A stretch of 64,000 nt of DNA from Actinokineospora auranticolor. GTDB lineage: Bacteria; Actinomycetota; Actinomycetes; Mycobacteriales; Pseudonocardiaceae. Shown one piece after another: positions 18,800 to 27,265 of this stretch. The translations under genes were made by a program, and so were the position numbers. Below the pieces are notes generated by a model, which did not search any database, was not told the origin of the DNA, and was given only the letters and a program-made list of their open reading frames with translations. Every line of letters begins with the position of its first letter. Position 1 is the stretch's first letter. The DNA is taken from NCBI RefSeq assembly GCF_002934265.1, contig NZ_PTIX01000018.1, positions 62,001 to 126,000 of the forward strand, written 5' to 3'.

Positions 18800-21700
18800 C
18801 TACCGCTTGGTCAGCAGGTAGGCCTTGATGATCGTCTGCTGGACCGTGCCGCCGCGTGCGTCTTCGGCGGTGGCGCGCAGGGACACCGAGGTGGCGCCCT
18901 TCGGGTGGTCCAGCAGGACTTCGGACTTGTTGTGCACCCGTGCTCGTTGCCAGGTTTTGCCTTCGTCGTAGGAGACCTCGACGTCGAGCCTGCGGGCCTT
19001 GCCGTGGCTGCCGTCCTCCAGTTGCAGCGCCACGGGAACGGTGAACTTCCCGGTCGGCGCCGCGTTGTCGGCGTTCAGGTTCGGCTTGAACCGGACGGCG
19101 GCGAGCTTGATGGGCTCCTGGTCGGCCCCGGGCCGCGACGTGAAGGTCCACTCCGCCGACACCCGGGTGCTCACCTCGAACTCCGGTGCCCGGGTCGCGG
19201 TCGCCGTCAGCCGGAACTCGCCCGCCGCGTTCCCGATGGGCAGCACGGATTCCACGAGGTCGCCGCCGCTGCCCAACTCGCGGTCACCCTGGTACAGCGT
19301 GACCTTCGCCGAAGTCGTCTCGACGAACGCGACGTTGTCCGCGCCGTCGTTGAACAGCGGGGTGGCCACCACGAGCGACCCGTCCCGGCGCGCGAACCAC
19401 GGCTCGAACTGGGCGCCGAACCCGGGGCCGAACACGGCCACGTTCGCCCGCTCCCGGTACGTGCGGCCCTTCTTCGGGACGAACTGCGAACCGTAGAACT
19501 GGTTCAGCCGGGACTGCCCGTCGACCACCAGGTTGTTCGAGGTCCACCGCGCGCCGCCGGTGGTGACCTGGTCGGTGAACTCGGTTCCCTCGACGGCGTG
19601 GCTGATCCCGAAGCCCGGGTCGTCCGGGCGCGTGCTCGCGGACAGTTCGCGGATCACGCGCGAGCCCGGCAGCGACTTGCCGATCGTGGTCTTGATCGTC
19701 GCCTGGTCCTCGGCCCGCACGGTCCCCCGGAACCCGCGCGGGACCTCGCCTTCGCGGAAGAACGCGGAGTACCACGAGTGCGTGGCGTCGGTGTGCGCGG
19801 TGAGCAGCGACCAGGTCAGCCGCTCGGCCGAGACCCGGGGACCGATCTGGCCGATGCGCAGCGACGAGAGGTCGTCCTTGCCGATCCCGGTGCCGAATCC
19901 GCCACCGCCGGGGGCCCGGGAGACGAAGCTGATCGAGGCGTAGCCGAGCGGCACCGCCGGGTCCGGGGTGCGGACCTCGATCGGCCCGGCGTTCTTCCGC
20001 ACGTCGACCTCCTGGGTCGTCGCCCTGGTCACCGCGACGGTCGGGGCGGTGATCACCGCCTTGGCCACCTGCTGGGTGCCGTCCGCCGCGAAGTTGACGT
20101 GGGTGAGGAAGTACTCGCCCTTCGGCACGCGCAGGCGCGCCACACCGGTCTCGTCCGCGTAGACCTGGGCGGTGTACCAGGTGACGGGGTTGATCGCGGT
20201 GGTCAGCCAGTTGTCGTCCGCCGCGCCGGTGGCGTCGCGGTAGCGCAGGGTCAGGTCGTAGCTCTCGGACTCGCGTTCCACCGCGACCGGGGTGCGCAGT
20301 GCCTGCCCGCTTGCCGTCGCCGTCACGACGCCGCTGAAAAGCCCGTCAGCGGTGCCGATCCGGGTGTCGGCGGTGATCCGCACCGACGCGGTACCGCCGG
20401 CCGGGACCGTGACCTTGTCCGCTGACAACGCGAACAGGTCCGCCGGTGCGGGTTTCCCGTCCGGTCCCTTGACGTCCAGGCCGAGGTCGAGCGTCACGTC
20501 GGCGGCGGAACCGTTGCGGTAGGCCAGTTCCTTGGTCACCGGGGTATCGTCGTTGTGCGGCCACAGCTGGGTACCGAGGCTGACCGCGGATGGCGTCGTA
20601 GTCAGGGTTTGGGTGAGTGCCTTGGTCACGTCCACGCGACCCGCGCCCTGGTCGAACGGACCCGCGGTCGGGTTCGGCTTCGCCGAGGCGGTCAGCACCG
20701 CTTTCAGTTGCGCTCCAGTCCAATCCGGGTGCGCCTGCGCCAACAACGCCGCCGCACCCGCCACGTGCGGGGCCGCCATCGAGGTGCCGGACAGCGCGAC
20801 GTACCCGGGCTCGACCTGGTCGCCGATACGTCCCTGCGCGGCCTTGGCGGCCACGATGCCCGCGCCGGGCGCGGTGATCTCCGGTTTGATCGAGCCGTCC
20901 GGGCCGGGACCGCGGCTGGAGAACCGGGAGACGCTGTCGTCGCGGTCGACGGAGCCGACGGTCAGCGCCGAGGGGGCGCTGCCGGGGGAGCCGATCGCGT
21001 GCGCGGTCGGGCCCGAGTTGCCCGCCGAGACGACGAACAGCACACCCTTCTCCGCCGACAGGCGCTCGACTGCCTCTTCGAGGACGTCGAGCCCCGGGGT
21101 GTCGGTGGCGCCGAGACTCATGTTGATGATGTCGGCGCCCTGCGCGACGGCCCACTCGATGCCCGCGAGCACCGACGAGTCCGAGCCGCCGATCGGGCCG
21201 AGGACCTTGGCGTCGAGGATCTTCGCGCCGTTGGCCACGCCCCGGTACTTGGCGCCGCCGCCCGCGATGATCGAGGCGACGTGGGTGCCGTGGCCGACCC
21301 GGTCGACCTGGTCCTCGTCGGTGAAGTTGGCCTGGGCGATCTCGCGGCCCGCGAGGTCGGGGTGGGTCTCGTCGACGCCGGTGTCGACGACCGCGACTTT
21401 GATGCCCGCACCGGTGAGCCCGGCCTGCCAGGCGGCGGGGGCGCCGATCTGGGCGGTGCTGCGGTCGAGGTCGGGGGTGCGTTTGGTGTCGAGCCACAGT
21501 TTCCCGCCGGGGGCGACGAGGTTGCGCCAACTGGTGGGCAGCGCGGCCTTGTCGGCGGAGAGGGCGCGGGCGTCGACGGTGGTGAGGTCGCGGGTCTCGC
21601 GGACACCGGCGGCGCGGGTGCTCGGGCCGGTCTGGATGAGGGGGAGGTCCGCGCGCCGCTCGTCGTAGCCGGACTCGGCGAGGGTGTCCACGTCGAACAG

Positions 21701-22000
21701 CCGCTGGTCGAGCGCGCCGGAGCGCAGCAGCGGTAGGGCGTCGATCGGGATCACCAGGGTGTGGCCGTTGGCGGAGCTGGTGAGGTGGTCGACGTGTTCG
21801 CGGCCCTTGGCGGGCAGGAACAGCGGTCGCCGTCCCTTGGGTGGCACGACGACCTGGTCACCGGTGACCAGCGTGACGAGCGACCGGTGCGCGGTCTGGG
21901 TCGTGGTTGTCGGCGCGGGCTCGGCGGCGGCGGTGGTCGCGGCCAGCGAGCCGAGGATCATGGCCGCGGTCGAGACGGCCGCGGTGGTGCGTCTGGGCAT
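18800..22000 (-). CDS. Secreted S8 subtilisin-like peptidase, tandem copy 3
   Basis: This 1,066-residue exported serine protease begins MPRRTTAAVSTAAMILG at ATG 22000, with a signal peptide ending near TAAAEPA. The triad motifs VVDTGVDETHPDL, GHGTHVAS and SGTSMAAPHVAG are intact, with SAGNSGP. The protein ends in the IKAYLLTKR shared by all three copies. A likely weak terminator follows (CCGCC-tacc-GGCGG near 18771-18783). Because the copy 2 and copy 3 ends are identical at the DNA level while their centres differ, recent gene conversion or a recent partial duplication is likely. The likely role is nutrient scavenging from extracellular protein. Confidence 0.93.
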   Translation of the reverse strand: MPRRTTAAVSTAAMILGSLAATTAAAEPAPTTTTQTAHRSLVTLVTGDQVVVPPKGRRPLFLPAKGREHVDHLTSSANGHTLVIPIDALPLLRSGALDQRLFDVDTLAESGYDERRADLPLIQTGPSTRAAGVRETRDLTTVDARALSADKAALPTSWRNLVAPGGKLWLDTKRTPDLDRSTAQIGAPAAWQAGLTGAGIKVAVVDTGVDETHPDLAGREIAQANFTDEDQVDRVGHGTHVASIIAGGGAKYRGVANGAKILDAKVLGPIGGSDSSVLAGIEWAVAQGADIINMSLGATDTPGLDVLEEAVERLSAEKGVLFVVSAGNSGPTAHAIGSPGSAPSALTVGSVDRDDSVSRFSSRGPGPDGSIKPEITAPGAGIVAAKAAQGRIGDQVEPGYVALSGTSMAAPHVAGAAALLAQAHPDWTGAQLKAVLTASAKPNPTAGPFDQGAGRVDVTKALTQTLTTTPSAVSLGTQLWPHNDDTPVTKELAYRNGSAADVTLDLGLDVKGPDGKPAPADLFALSADKVTVPAGGTASVRITADTRIGTADGLFSGVVTATASGQALRTPVAVERESESYDLTLRYRDATGAADDNWLTTAINPVTWYTAQVYADETGVARLRVPKGEYFLTHVNFAADGTQQVAKAVITAPTVAVTRATTQEVDVRKNAGPIEVRTPDPAVPLGYASISFVSRAPGGGGFGTGIGKDDLSSLRIGQIGPRVSAERLTWSLLTAHTDATHSWYSAFFREGEVPRGFRGTVRAEDQATIKTTIGKSLPGSRVIRELSASTRPDDPGFGISHAVEGTEFTDQVTTGGARWTSNNLVVDGQSRLNQFYGSQFVPKKGRTYRERANVAVFGPGFGAQFEPWFARRDGSLVVATPLFNDGADNVAFVETTSAKVTLYQGDRELGSGGDLVESVLPIGNAAGEFRLTATATRAPEFEVSTRVSAEWTFTSRPGADQEPIKLAAVRFKPNLNADNAAPTGKFTVPVALQLEDGSHGKARRLDVEVSYDEGKTWQRARVHNKSEVLLDHPKGATSVSLRATAEDARGGTVQQTIIKAYLLTKR

Positions 22001-22017
22001 GTGACCCCCGGGTCTGC

Positions 22018-22117
22018 GGAATCCGATTCCGGAATGCGAAAGCGGAACATTTACGCGGTTCGCGATTTCTCGGTGGCAAGAAGTTAGCCATCTCCGTTGC
22101 CCGGCCGCAATCCGCCA
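22018..22117 (-). promoter_or_regulatory. Conserved promoter and leader of subtilisin copy 3
   Basis: The gap 22001-22394 holds this promoter and the start region of the divergent VOC gene. Boxes CCGCAA/TTGCGG (22105-22110) and AAGTTA/TAACTT (22081-22086) are 18 bases apart. GGAATCCGATTCC at 22018-22030 is here a perfect 13-base palindrome around a central C, 17 bases before the start codon. Confidence 0.6.
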
Positions 22118-22394
22118 ACCGGACGTGCTGACCAGCGCGGAATTAACGTTCTAGCGGTCTTCCGTCCAAGACTCCGTGGAGGGTTTCACCTGTTGGGAGC
22201 GATGTTCGCACCCGGGGGTCAGTTGTGTATCAATTCCATTTACCGTAGCCCAGCGAGTTGTTTGGCGGACCGATTTTCGCTGGTTTTGCTATTCATCGCC
22301 GGTCATCGCCCGCCTGAGGGAGTGCCGCTGTCGGTGGTTGGGGTTAGCGTGTCCGCGTCTGTTCGACCACCAAAATATTCTCTTGGAGGAACAC

Positions 22395-23153
22395 ATGGTC
22401 ACCCGCGACACCGCCTGGGAGCCCGGCACCCCCTGCTGGGTCGACCTGGGCACCGACGTGGCCAAGGCCAAGGTCTTCTACTCCGCCCTCTTCGGCTGGC
22501 AGATCGAGGAGGGTGACCCCCAGTTCGGCGGCTACGCCAACTGCTTCGTCGACGGCCGCCCGGTCGCGGGTCTCGGCCCGCTGCAGGAGGGCCAGGAGAC
22601 CGGCTGGGTCACCTACCTGTCCACCACCGACCTCGACGCCACCCTCGAGAAGGTCACGGCGGCGGGCGGCAAGGTGTTCGTGCCGCCCATGGAGATCGGC
22701 GAGATGGGCGCCATGGCCATCGCCGCCGACAGCACCTGCGCGACCTTCGGCCTCTGGCGCTCCGGGATCCACACCGGCATGCGGCTGGCCAACGAGGTCG
22801 GCGCCGTCACCTGGAACGAGCACCTGAGCACCGACTACGACAAGGCCAAGCAGTTCTACGCCGACGTCCTCGGCTACTCCTACCAGGAGGTGGGCGACGA
22901 CGGCTTCAACTACGCCACCATCGTCACCACCAACCCGGAGTGGCCTGTCGGCGGCATCGGCGGCAACACGGACAAGTCCGGGTGGACGACCTACTTCCAG
23001 GTCTCCGACGCCGACGCGGCCGTCGCCAAGGTCCAGGAACTGGGCGGCAAGCTGGTGTCCGGCCCGACGGACAGCCCGCACGGCCGCAACGCCGTCGTCA
23101 CCGACGACCAGGGCGCCGAGTTCGTGGTCATCGCCGTCCCGTCCCAGCAGTAG
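22395..23153 (+). CDS. Two-domain VOC (glyoxalase/bleomycin-resistance fold) protein
   Basis: This 252-residue cytoplasmic protein has two tandem vicinal-oxygen-chelate modules. The first begins TPCWVDLGTDVAKAKVFYSA and the second AVTWNEHLSTDYDKAKQFYA. It resembles mycobacterial Cfp30B/Rv0577 from memory, which shares the FWxxLxT-AxxFYxxLFGW layout and the C-terminal QG-like DDQGAEFVVI. ATG 22395 has a strong ribosome-binding site, TTGGAGGA at 22383-22390. It is divergent from the third subtilisin gene. The reaction is unknown; detoxification or small-molecule binding is possible. Confidence 0.88.
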   Translation: MVTRDTAWEPGTPCWVDLGTDVAKAKVFYSALFGWQIEEGDPQFGGYANCFVDGRPVAGLGPLQEGQETGWVTYLSTTDLDATLEKVTAAGGKVFVPPMEIGEMGAMAIAADSTCATFGLWRSGIHTGMRLANEVGAVTWNEHLSTDYDKAKQFYADVLGYSYQEVGDDGFNYATIVTTNPEWPVGGIGGNTDKSGWTTYFQVSDADAAVAKVQELGGKLVSGPTDSPHGRNAVVTDDQGAEFVVIAVPSQQ

Positions 23154-23289
23154 CCCTCGACCCGCCGCCGCAGGCGGGCTCGGCCACCCGCCGACCCGCC
23201 CGCGGCGCGGTCACCCGACCCCGACTACCCGACCGTGCTTCCACCCGCTCAGTGGGCGTTCGCGCGCACCAGCCAAGCCACCACCGCGA

Positions 23290-24103
23290 CACCTGTCGCG
23301 GACGGACGCGGCCACCCGCTGACTCGCGCCCGACGCGTCCCCGCGCCTCGTGCTCCTACCGCTTCTCGGCACTTGCCCTCACCGGCCAGCACCACCAGGC
23401 CCGCCACGGCAACACCCGTCGCGGATGGACGCGGCCACCGCTGAGTCGCGCTCGGCGCGGACACCCACCTCCAACCACCTGGTCGAGCTTCCCGTCCACG
23501 CACCGGGCTTTGCGCGATGCTCGCCCGGTCACCGAGTTCGCCGCCTTGGCGGGTCCGTGGCACGAGTCGCGGGCAGACTCTCGGCCATCCCGCCGACCGC
23601 CCGCGCTTCCACTCACCCACCGGGCTCGCCTTCAGTGGCTGGCTCATCGCCAGGCCTGCCGCCGCGATACCCATGGCAGACGGATGTGACCACTCCCTGA
23701 GTCGCGCTCCGCGCGGTCCCTCATCTCCAACCACCCGGTCGGGCTTCTCGTCCACGCACCGGGCTTTGCGCGATGCTCGCCAAGTCACCGAGTTCGCCGC
23801 CTCGGTGGGTTCGTGGCACCAGCCGCAGGCGGACTCAGCCAACCGTCCGACCGCTCGCAGGCGCGGTCCGCCGCCTGCCGCGCGTCCGGCAATCCCGCTG
23901 CCGCTCCACCGGCGACCAAGGTGCCGAGTCCCACCACCGCGCGACCATCCCGGCCAGCGGGTTCGGCTGGCCCACCGAGCCATCCGTGGCGCGGTCCGCC
24001 CCTGTTCGCGCCGCGTCGACCCACTCCCCCCGTCACCGCATGGCGCCACCGGCCAGTCAGCCACCGGTCCCGCGCGACAGCCCGGCCATCCGCCGCGACG
24101 GCC
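23290..24103. repeat. Degenerate tandem repeat with a 256-base period
   Basis: The 950 bases between the VOC gene and the MNIO cassette hold no convincing gene. They contain two long diverged units: a 32-base segment at 23494-23525 recurs exactly at 23750-23781, and a CTGAGTCGCG word at 23441 recurs at 23697, both 256 bases apart. A shorter related unit begins near 23290 and a weaker one may follow near 23885. Minus-strand readings give paralogous peptide strings (RASRKARCVD) broken by stops, so the segment may be decayed coding repeats or noncoding spacer. No integrase or CRISPR-like spacing is seen. Confidence 0.7.
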
Positions 24104-24436
24104 TCAGCCGCGTTTCCACCACCGCTTGCGCTTCGGTGCCTCGATCTCGCCGCGCTCGACCAGCCAGGTCTCGAACGCCGCCGCGTCCTCCCGGAACCGG
24201 CTCCCCGTCACGCGCGGGTTGCCCGCCGCGTACGCCGCGAACAGCTCCGCGTACCGGTCGCCCACTTCCTCCGCCACCCCCGGCGCGAGCTGGGCCACGA
24301 TCCGCCGCCGCTTCGCCAGGAGCGCGGCGGCCTCCACCCGAACCGCCGCCGCGTCGAACCCGTCCGGTACCGGCCCCCCGGCCAGCACCGCCCGCAGCAG
24401 TTCGGCTTGGGCGGCGGCCAACTCCGCGCGGCTCAC
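24104..24436 (-). CDS. Short putative DUF2063/HvfC-like partner of the MNIO enzyme
   Basis: This 110-residue protein starts at GTG 24436, which overlaps the stop of the MNIO gene by 4 bases (GTGA). It is alpha-helical, beginning [19 protein letters not shown], with [20 protein letters not shown] and [16 protein letters not shown]. The pattern vaguely matches the N-terminal half of DUF2063 (HvfC/BufC-like) partner proteins, which deliver substrate peptides to MNIO enzymes. It ends in a basic RKRWWKRG. The family match is by eye and weak. The position in the operon is the stronger argument for a partner role. Confidence 0.7.
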   Translation of the reverse strand: MSRAELAAAQAELLRAVLAGGPVPDGFDAAAVRVEAAALLAKRRRIVAQLAPGVAEEVGDRYAELFAAYAAGNPRVTGSRFREDAAAFETWLVERGEIEAPKRKRWWKRG

Positions 24437-25236
24437 CGCTCCACCACCGCGCGGATGGCGGCCAGTTCCGCCGCCAGCGCCTCGTCCGACGGGTAGTGGT
24501 CGTCCCGTTCCAGCAGCACCCCCGGTGGCCGCACCCGCGAGCACAGTTCCCCCAACAGTTCCAGCACCCCGGCGGGCACCGGGTGCGCGTGCGTGTCGTG
24601 GTAGACGCCGTCTTTCTCCAGGCCCCCGGCCACGTGCACGTACGCGATCCGCTCCAGCGGGAGGCCGTCCAGCGTCGCCAGCGGGTCGTCGCCCAGGTTG
24701 CGGGCGTTGGCCCACATGTTGGCGACGTCGATCAGCAGCGCGCAGTCGGTGCGCTCCACCAGTTCCGTGAGGAACTGCGCCTCGGTCAGGTCGGCGTCCG
24801 GCCACCGCAGGAGGGCCGCGATGTTCTCCAGGGCCAGCGGGACCGGCAGCACGGACTGCGCTGCCCGCACGTTCTCCACCAGCACGTCCAGTGCTTCCCG
24901 CGTGCGCGGCACCGGCATCAGGTGCCCCGAGTCGAGGCCGCCCGCGCGCACGAAGCAGATGTGGTCGCTCACCAGCGGCGCCCCGGTCAACTCGGCCACC
25001 GCCGCCAGGTGCTCGACCCGGTCCATCTCGACCGGGTCGGCACCGCCCAGCGAGAGGGAGACGGCATGGGGGAGCACCGGCAGCCCGCGCCCACGCAACA
25101 CGAGCAACGACTCCGGTAGTTCGTCGTGGTGCAGGTTCTCCGCCACGACCTCCACGAAGTCCACCCCCGGCATCCGCTCGACGGTCAGGTCGATCTCCGA
25201 CCGCCAGCCGATGCCCACCCCTAGTCGCTCACCCAT
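24433..25236 (-). CDS. MNIO (DUF692) multinuclear non-heme iron oxidase
   Basis: This is a TIM-barrel enzyme of the family that includes MbnB, TglH and BufB, which modify cysteines of peptides. Expected metal-ligand motifs are present: [12 protein letters not shown] (about residue 55), LVSDHICF (about 90), [10 protein letters not shown] (about 135), [12 protein letters not shown] (about 170), YVHVAGG (about 200), HDTHAHPVP and [10 protein letters not shown]. The length of 267 residues is typical. ATG 25236 is preceded by GGGGGAGG with 8-base spacing. It lies 52 bases behind a membrane protein with a Cys/Gly tail and overlaps a small partner gene. The tail is the obvious candidate substrate. 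Confidence 0.9.
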   Translation of the reverse strand: MGERLGVGIGWRSEIDLTVERMPGVDFVEVVAENLHHDELPESLLVLRGRGLPVLPHAVSLSLGGADPVEMDRVEHLAAVAELTGAPLVSDHICFVRAGGLDSGHLMPVPRTREALDVLVENVRAAQSVLPVPLALENIAALLRWPDADLTEAQFLTELVERTDCALLIDVANMWANARNLGDDPLATLDGLPLERIAYVHVAGGLEKDGVYHDTHAHPVPAGVLELLGELCSRVRPPGVLLERDDHYPSDEALAAELAAIRAVVER

Positions 25237-25288
25237 GCCGTCATCCTCCCCCTTGGGCGCCTTGCCCCTGGCGCCCCGGGTACCGCGA

Positions 25289-26239
25289 TCAGCCGCCGCC
25301 ACCCCCGCAGCCGCCGCCACCGCCGCACCCACCCCCGCCGCAGCTCGACGACCCGCCCGAGCACGAGGACCCGCTCCCGCAGGAGGAGCCCGACGAGCCG
25401 GACGACCCCGAACCGCCGCTCCACGCGCTGGCCTGGGCCATCTGCAGCGCGCGGTCCTGTTCCAACGCGGCCACCACCGCGGCGTCCGGGTAGCTGGTGA
25501 TCCCCCCGATGGCCACCAGACCCGCCACCCCGCCGAAGGCCGCGAACTCGGTCAACGCCGTGTGCTCGGACGGTCGCGGAGCGCGCCGGTGCGCCCGCTT
25601 CGCCTCGCCCACGACCCGGTCCCCGGCGTAGGTGCGGGCCGGGACCGGCCAGCGCCACACCAGGACCGCCAGCGCGGCCGTGCCCAGCAGGCACAGCGTC
25701 AGCCAGCCGACGGGGAAGCCCTGCGCCACCCCGGTGACCCACCGCGCCACACCCACCGCCAACAGCACCAGCAGCGGTGCCGAGGACAACCGCGCCTTCC
25801 GCCGCCGGTCACCGACCAGCAACCCCTTGCCGACGAGCCCGTCCGCGATCGTGGTGACCACGGACAACCGCTCGACCCGGTCGATGATCCGGCCGACGGA
25901 ACGCGCGCGGTCGTTGCTGGTCTCCGCCAGCACCGCCGCGTCCAGGCCGGACGGGCCCGGGACGGCCCCCTCAACCGCCCGCACCCGCCCTTCCCGGCTC
26001 GACCGCAACTTCCCCTGGTCCAACAACCTGGCCACGGACAGCTCGACAACGCGCCGCGCGCCCCCGACCAGGTACGCCAGCTCCTCGACGTCGAGCGGTC
26101 GACCCACCCCGTCCCGGTGCCGCGCCGCACCGGACCGGGCCAAGATCCGCACGGCCCCCGCGATCAGGATCGCGAACGCCGCGCCGACCAGGTACACCCG
26201 CAGGAACTCAGGTCCCGACAATCCCCAAGGCTGCTCCAT
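25289..26239 (-). CDS. TIGR04222-type membrane protein with Cys/Gly-rich C-terminal tail
   Basis: This 316-residue protein starts at ATG 26239 with GGAGG upstream. A first membrane segment lies at about residues 12-32 ([17 protein letters not shown]). A cytoplasmic part ([19 protein letters not shown]) follows, then two or three more hydrophobic segments ([30 protein letters not shown] and [13 protein letters not shown]). The last 42 residues are only Ser, Gly and Cys with five Cys: [18 protein letters not shown] and a last Cys followed by five Gly. As I recall, this domain is known for standing next to low-complexity Cys-rich tails. With the MNIO gene directly behind, the tail is probably post-translationally modified. 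The final function (metal binding or redox) is unknown. Confidence 0.85.
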   Translation of the reverse strand: MEQPWGLSGPEFLRVYLVGAAFAILIAGAVRILARSGAARHRDGVGRPLDVEELAYLVGGARRVVELSVARLLDQGKLRSSREGRVRAVEGAVPGPSGLDAAVLAETSNDRARSVGRIIDRVERLSVVTTIADGLVGKGLLVGDRRRKARLSSAPLLVLLAVGVARWVTGVAQGFPVGWLTLCLLGTAALAVLVWRWPVPARTYAGDRVVGEAKRAHRRAPRPSEHTALTEFAAFGGVAGLVAIGGITSYPDAAVVAALEQDRALQMAQASAWSGGSGSSGSSGSSCGSGSSCSGGSSSCGGGGCGGGGGCGGGGG

Positions 26240-26411
26240 CCCCGCCCCCTCCCCGAGGGACCGCCGGTCCTCGTCCGGCTGGTGCCGGTCGCGGCCGCTT
26301 TCCCTCCTGTGCCACCGGTTTTCGTGCTCCCGGTGTGCGCACAATGCTGGGGTGGTGTGACCGCGCGCACAAGGTGGCTTAGGGAGGATTTAGGGCGTTG
26401 CGGTGCTGGAT

Positions 26412-26861
26412 TTAGGCTTCTTGACCTGGGCTTGAGGTCTCCGGCACGAGGGTGAGGGAGATCGAGTTGATGCAGTACCGCTGATCGGTCGGCGTCGGGT
26501 AGCCCTCGCCCTCGAACACGTGCCCCAGGTGGCTGTGGCAGCTCGCGCAGAGCACCTCGGTGCGGACCATGCCGTGCGTGCGGTCCTCGCGCAGCACGAC
26601 GCTCTCGCCCGCCAGGGGCGAGTAGAACGACGGCCACCCGCAGTGCGAGTCGAACTTCGTCTCGCTGCGGAACAGCTCCGCGCCGCAGGCCCGGCACCGG
26701 TACACGCCGACGGTCTTGGTCTCGGTGTACTCGCCGGTCCACGCGGGTTCGGTGCCCGCCTCGCGCAGCACCGCGTACTCGCGCGGGTCCAGCTGCGCGC
26801 GCCACTCCTGCTCGGGCTTGACCACCCGCGGCGTCGCCCCGACGACCGGTTCCATAGCCAC
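26412..26861 (-). CDS. msrB: Peptide-methionine (R)-S-oxide reductase
   Basis: This cytoplasmic enzyme repairs the R epimer of methionine sulfoxide. All hallmarks are visible: zinc-binding CRAC and CASC pairs, [22 protein letters not shown] and the catalytic Cys in RYCINSISL near the C-terminus. The start is GTG 26861 (VAMEPVV), with ATG 26855 as an alternative. The 149-residue length is usual. From memory msrB also sits between the heme genes and the RibD/zapE pair in mycobacteria (Rv2674). It is upstream of the MNIO cassette on the same strand, with a 172-base gap. Confidence 0.96.
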   Translation of the reverse strand: MAMEPVVGATPRVVKPEQEWRAQLDPREYAVLREAGTEPAWTGEYTETKTVGVYRCRACGAELFRSETKFDSHCGWPSFYSPLAGESVVLREDRTHGMVRTEVLCASCHSHLGHVFEGEGYPTPTDQRYCINSISLTLVPETSSPGQEA

Positions 26862-26888
26862 TTGGTCCTACTCTCCTCGCTGCCGCTC

Positions 26889-27230
26889 TCAGCCGAACAC
26901 GGCGCCGACGATGAACACCAGGGCGTCCCACGCGGCGACCAACACACCCAACAAGATGAGTGTGGCCACTATGCCCGCGGTGAGCCGGTGGTGGCCGCCG
27001 AGCCGGTTGGCCGAGTCGGCGAACTCGTTCACCTGGCCCAGGTAGCCCTCGACGGTGTAGTTCGGGTGCACCCGCTCCATCCGGTCCAGGTGATCGGCGA
27101 ACGCCTTGGCCTCCGGGTCGGCGGGGTCCAGTCCGACGAGGTCGTCGGCGAAGCGGCCCGGGGGGCCGGTGGGGCGGTCGGGCTCATCCGGGTGTTCCGA
27201 TGAGCCCCCGACCGTTCCAGTCACGCCCAT
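26889..27230 (-). CDS. Small single-pass membrane protein of unknown function
   Basis: This 113-residue protein starts at ATG 27230 (GTG 27236 is possible). It has a Gly/Pro/Asp-rich N-terminal 35 residues, then a polar, probably helical stretch (AKAFADHLDRMERVHPNYTVEGYLGQVNEFADSA is split by charged residues), and a C-terminal hydrophobic stretch of about 30 residues (LTAGIVATLILLGVLVAAW). The soluble part therefore probably faces the cytoplasm. It lies between msrB and hisS on the same strand with short gaps, so the three could share a transcript. I do not recognise the family. Confidence 0.7.
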   Translation of the reverse strand: MGVTGTVGGSSEHPDEPDRPTGPPGRFADDLVGLDPADPEAKAFADHLDRMERVHPNYTVEGYLGQVNEFADSANRLGGHHRLTAGIVATLILLGVLVAAWDALVFIVGAVFG

Positions 27231-27265
27231 GCCCACACGGTAACCCGCAGGGCCGGCGTTGCGTA

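Noticed and set aside
23290..23781. CRISPR-like array
   Set aside because: Repeats are spaced 122 and 256 bases apart and are degenerate along the whole unit, unlike short identical repeats with unique spacers. No cas gene is near.
23249..24064. 271-codon minus-strand frame between the VOC gene and the MNIO cassette
   Set aside because: It is built from the degenerate 256-base repeat; peptide blocks repeat across frames, there is no ribosome-binding site and no recognisable fold. It is reported as a repeat.
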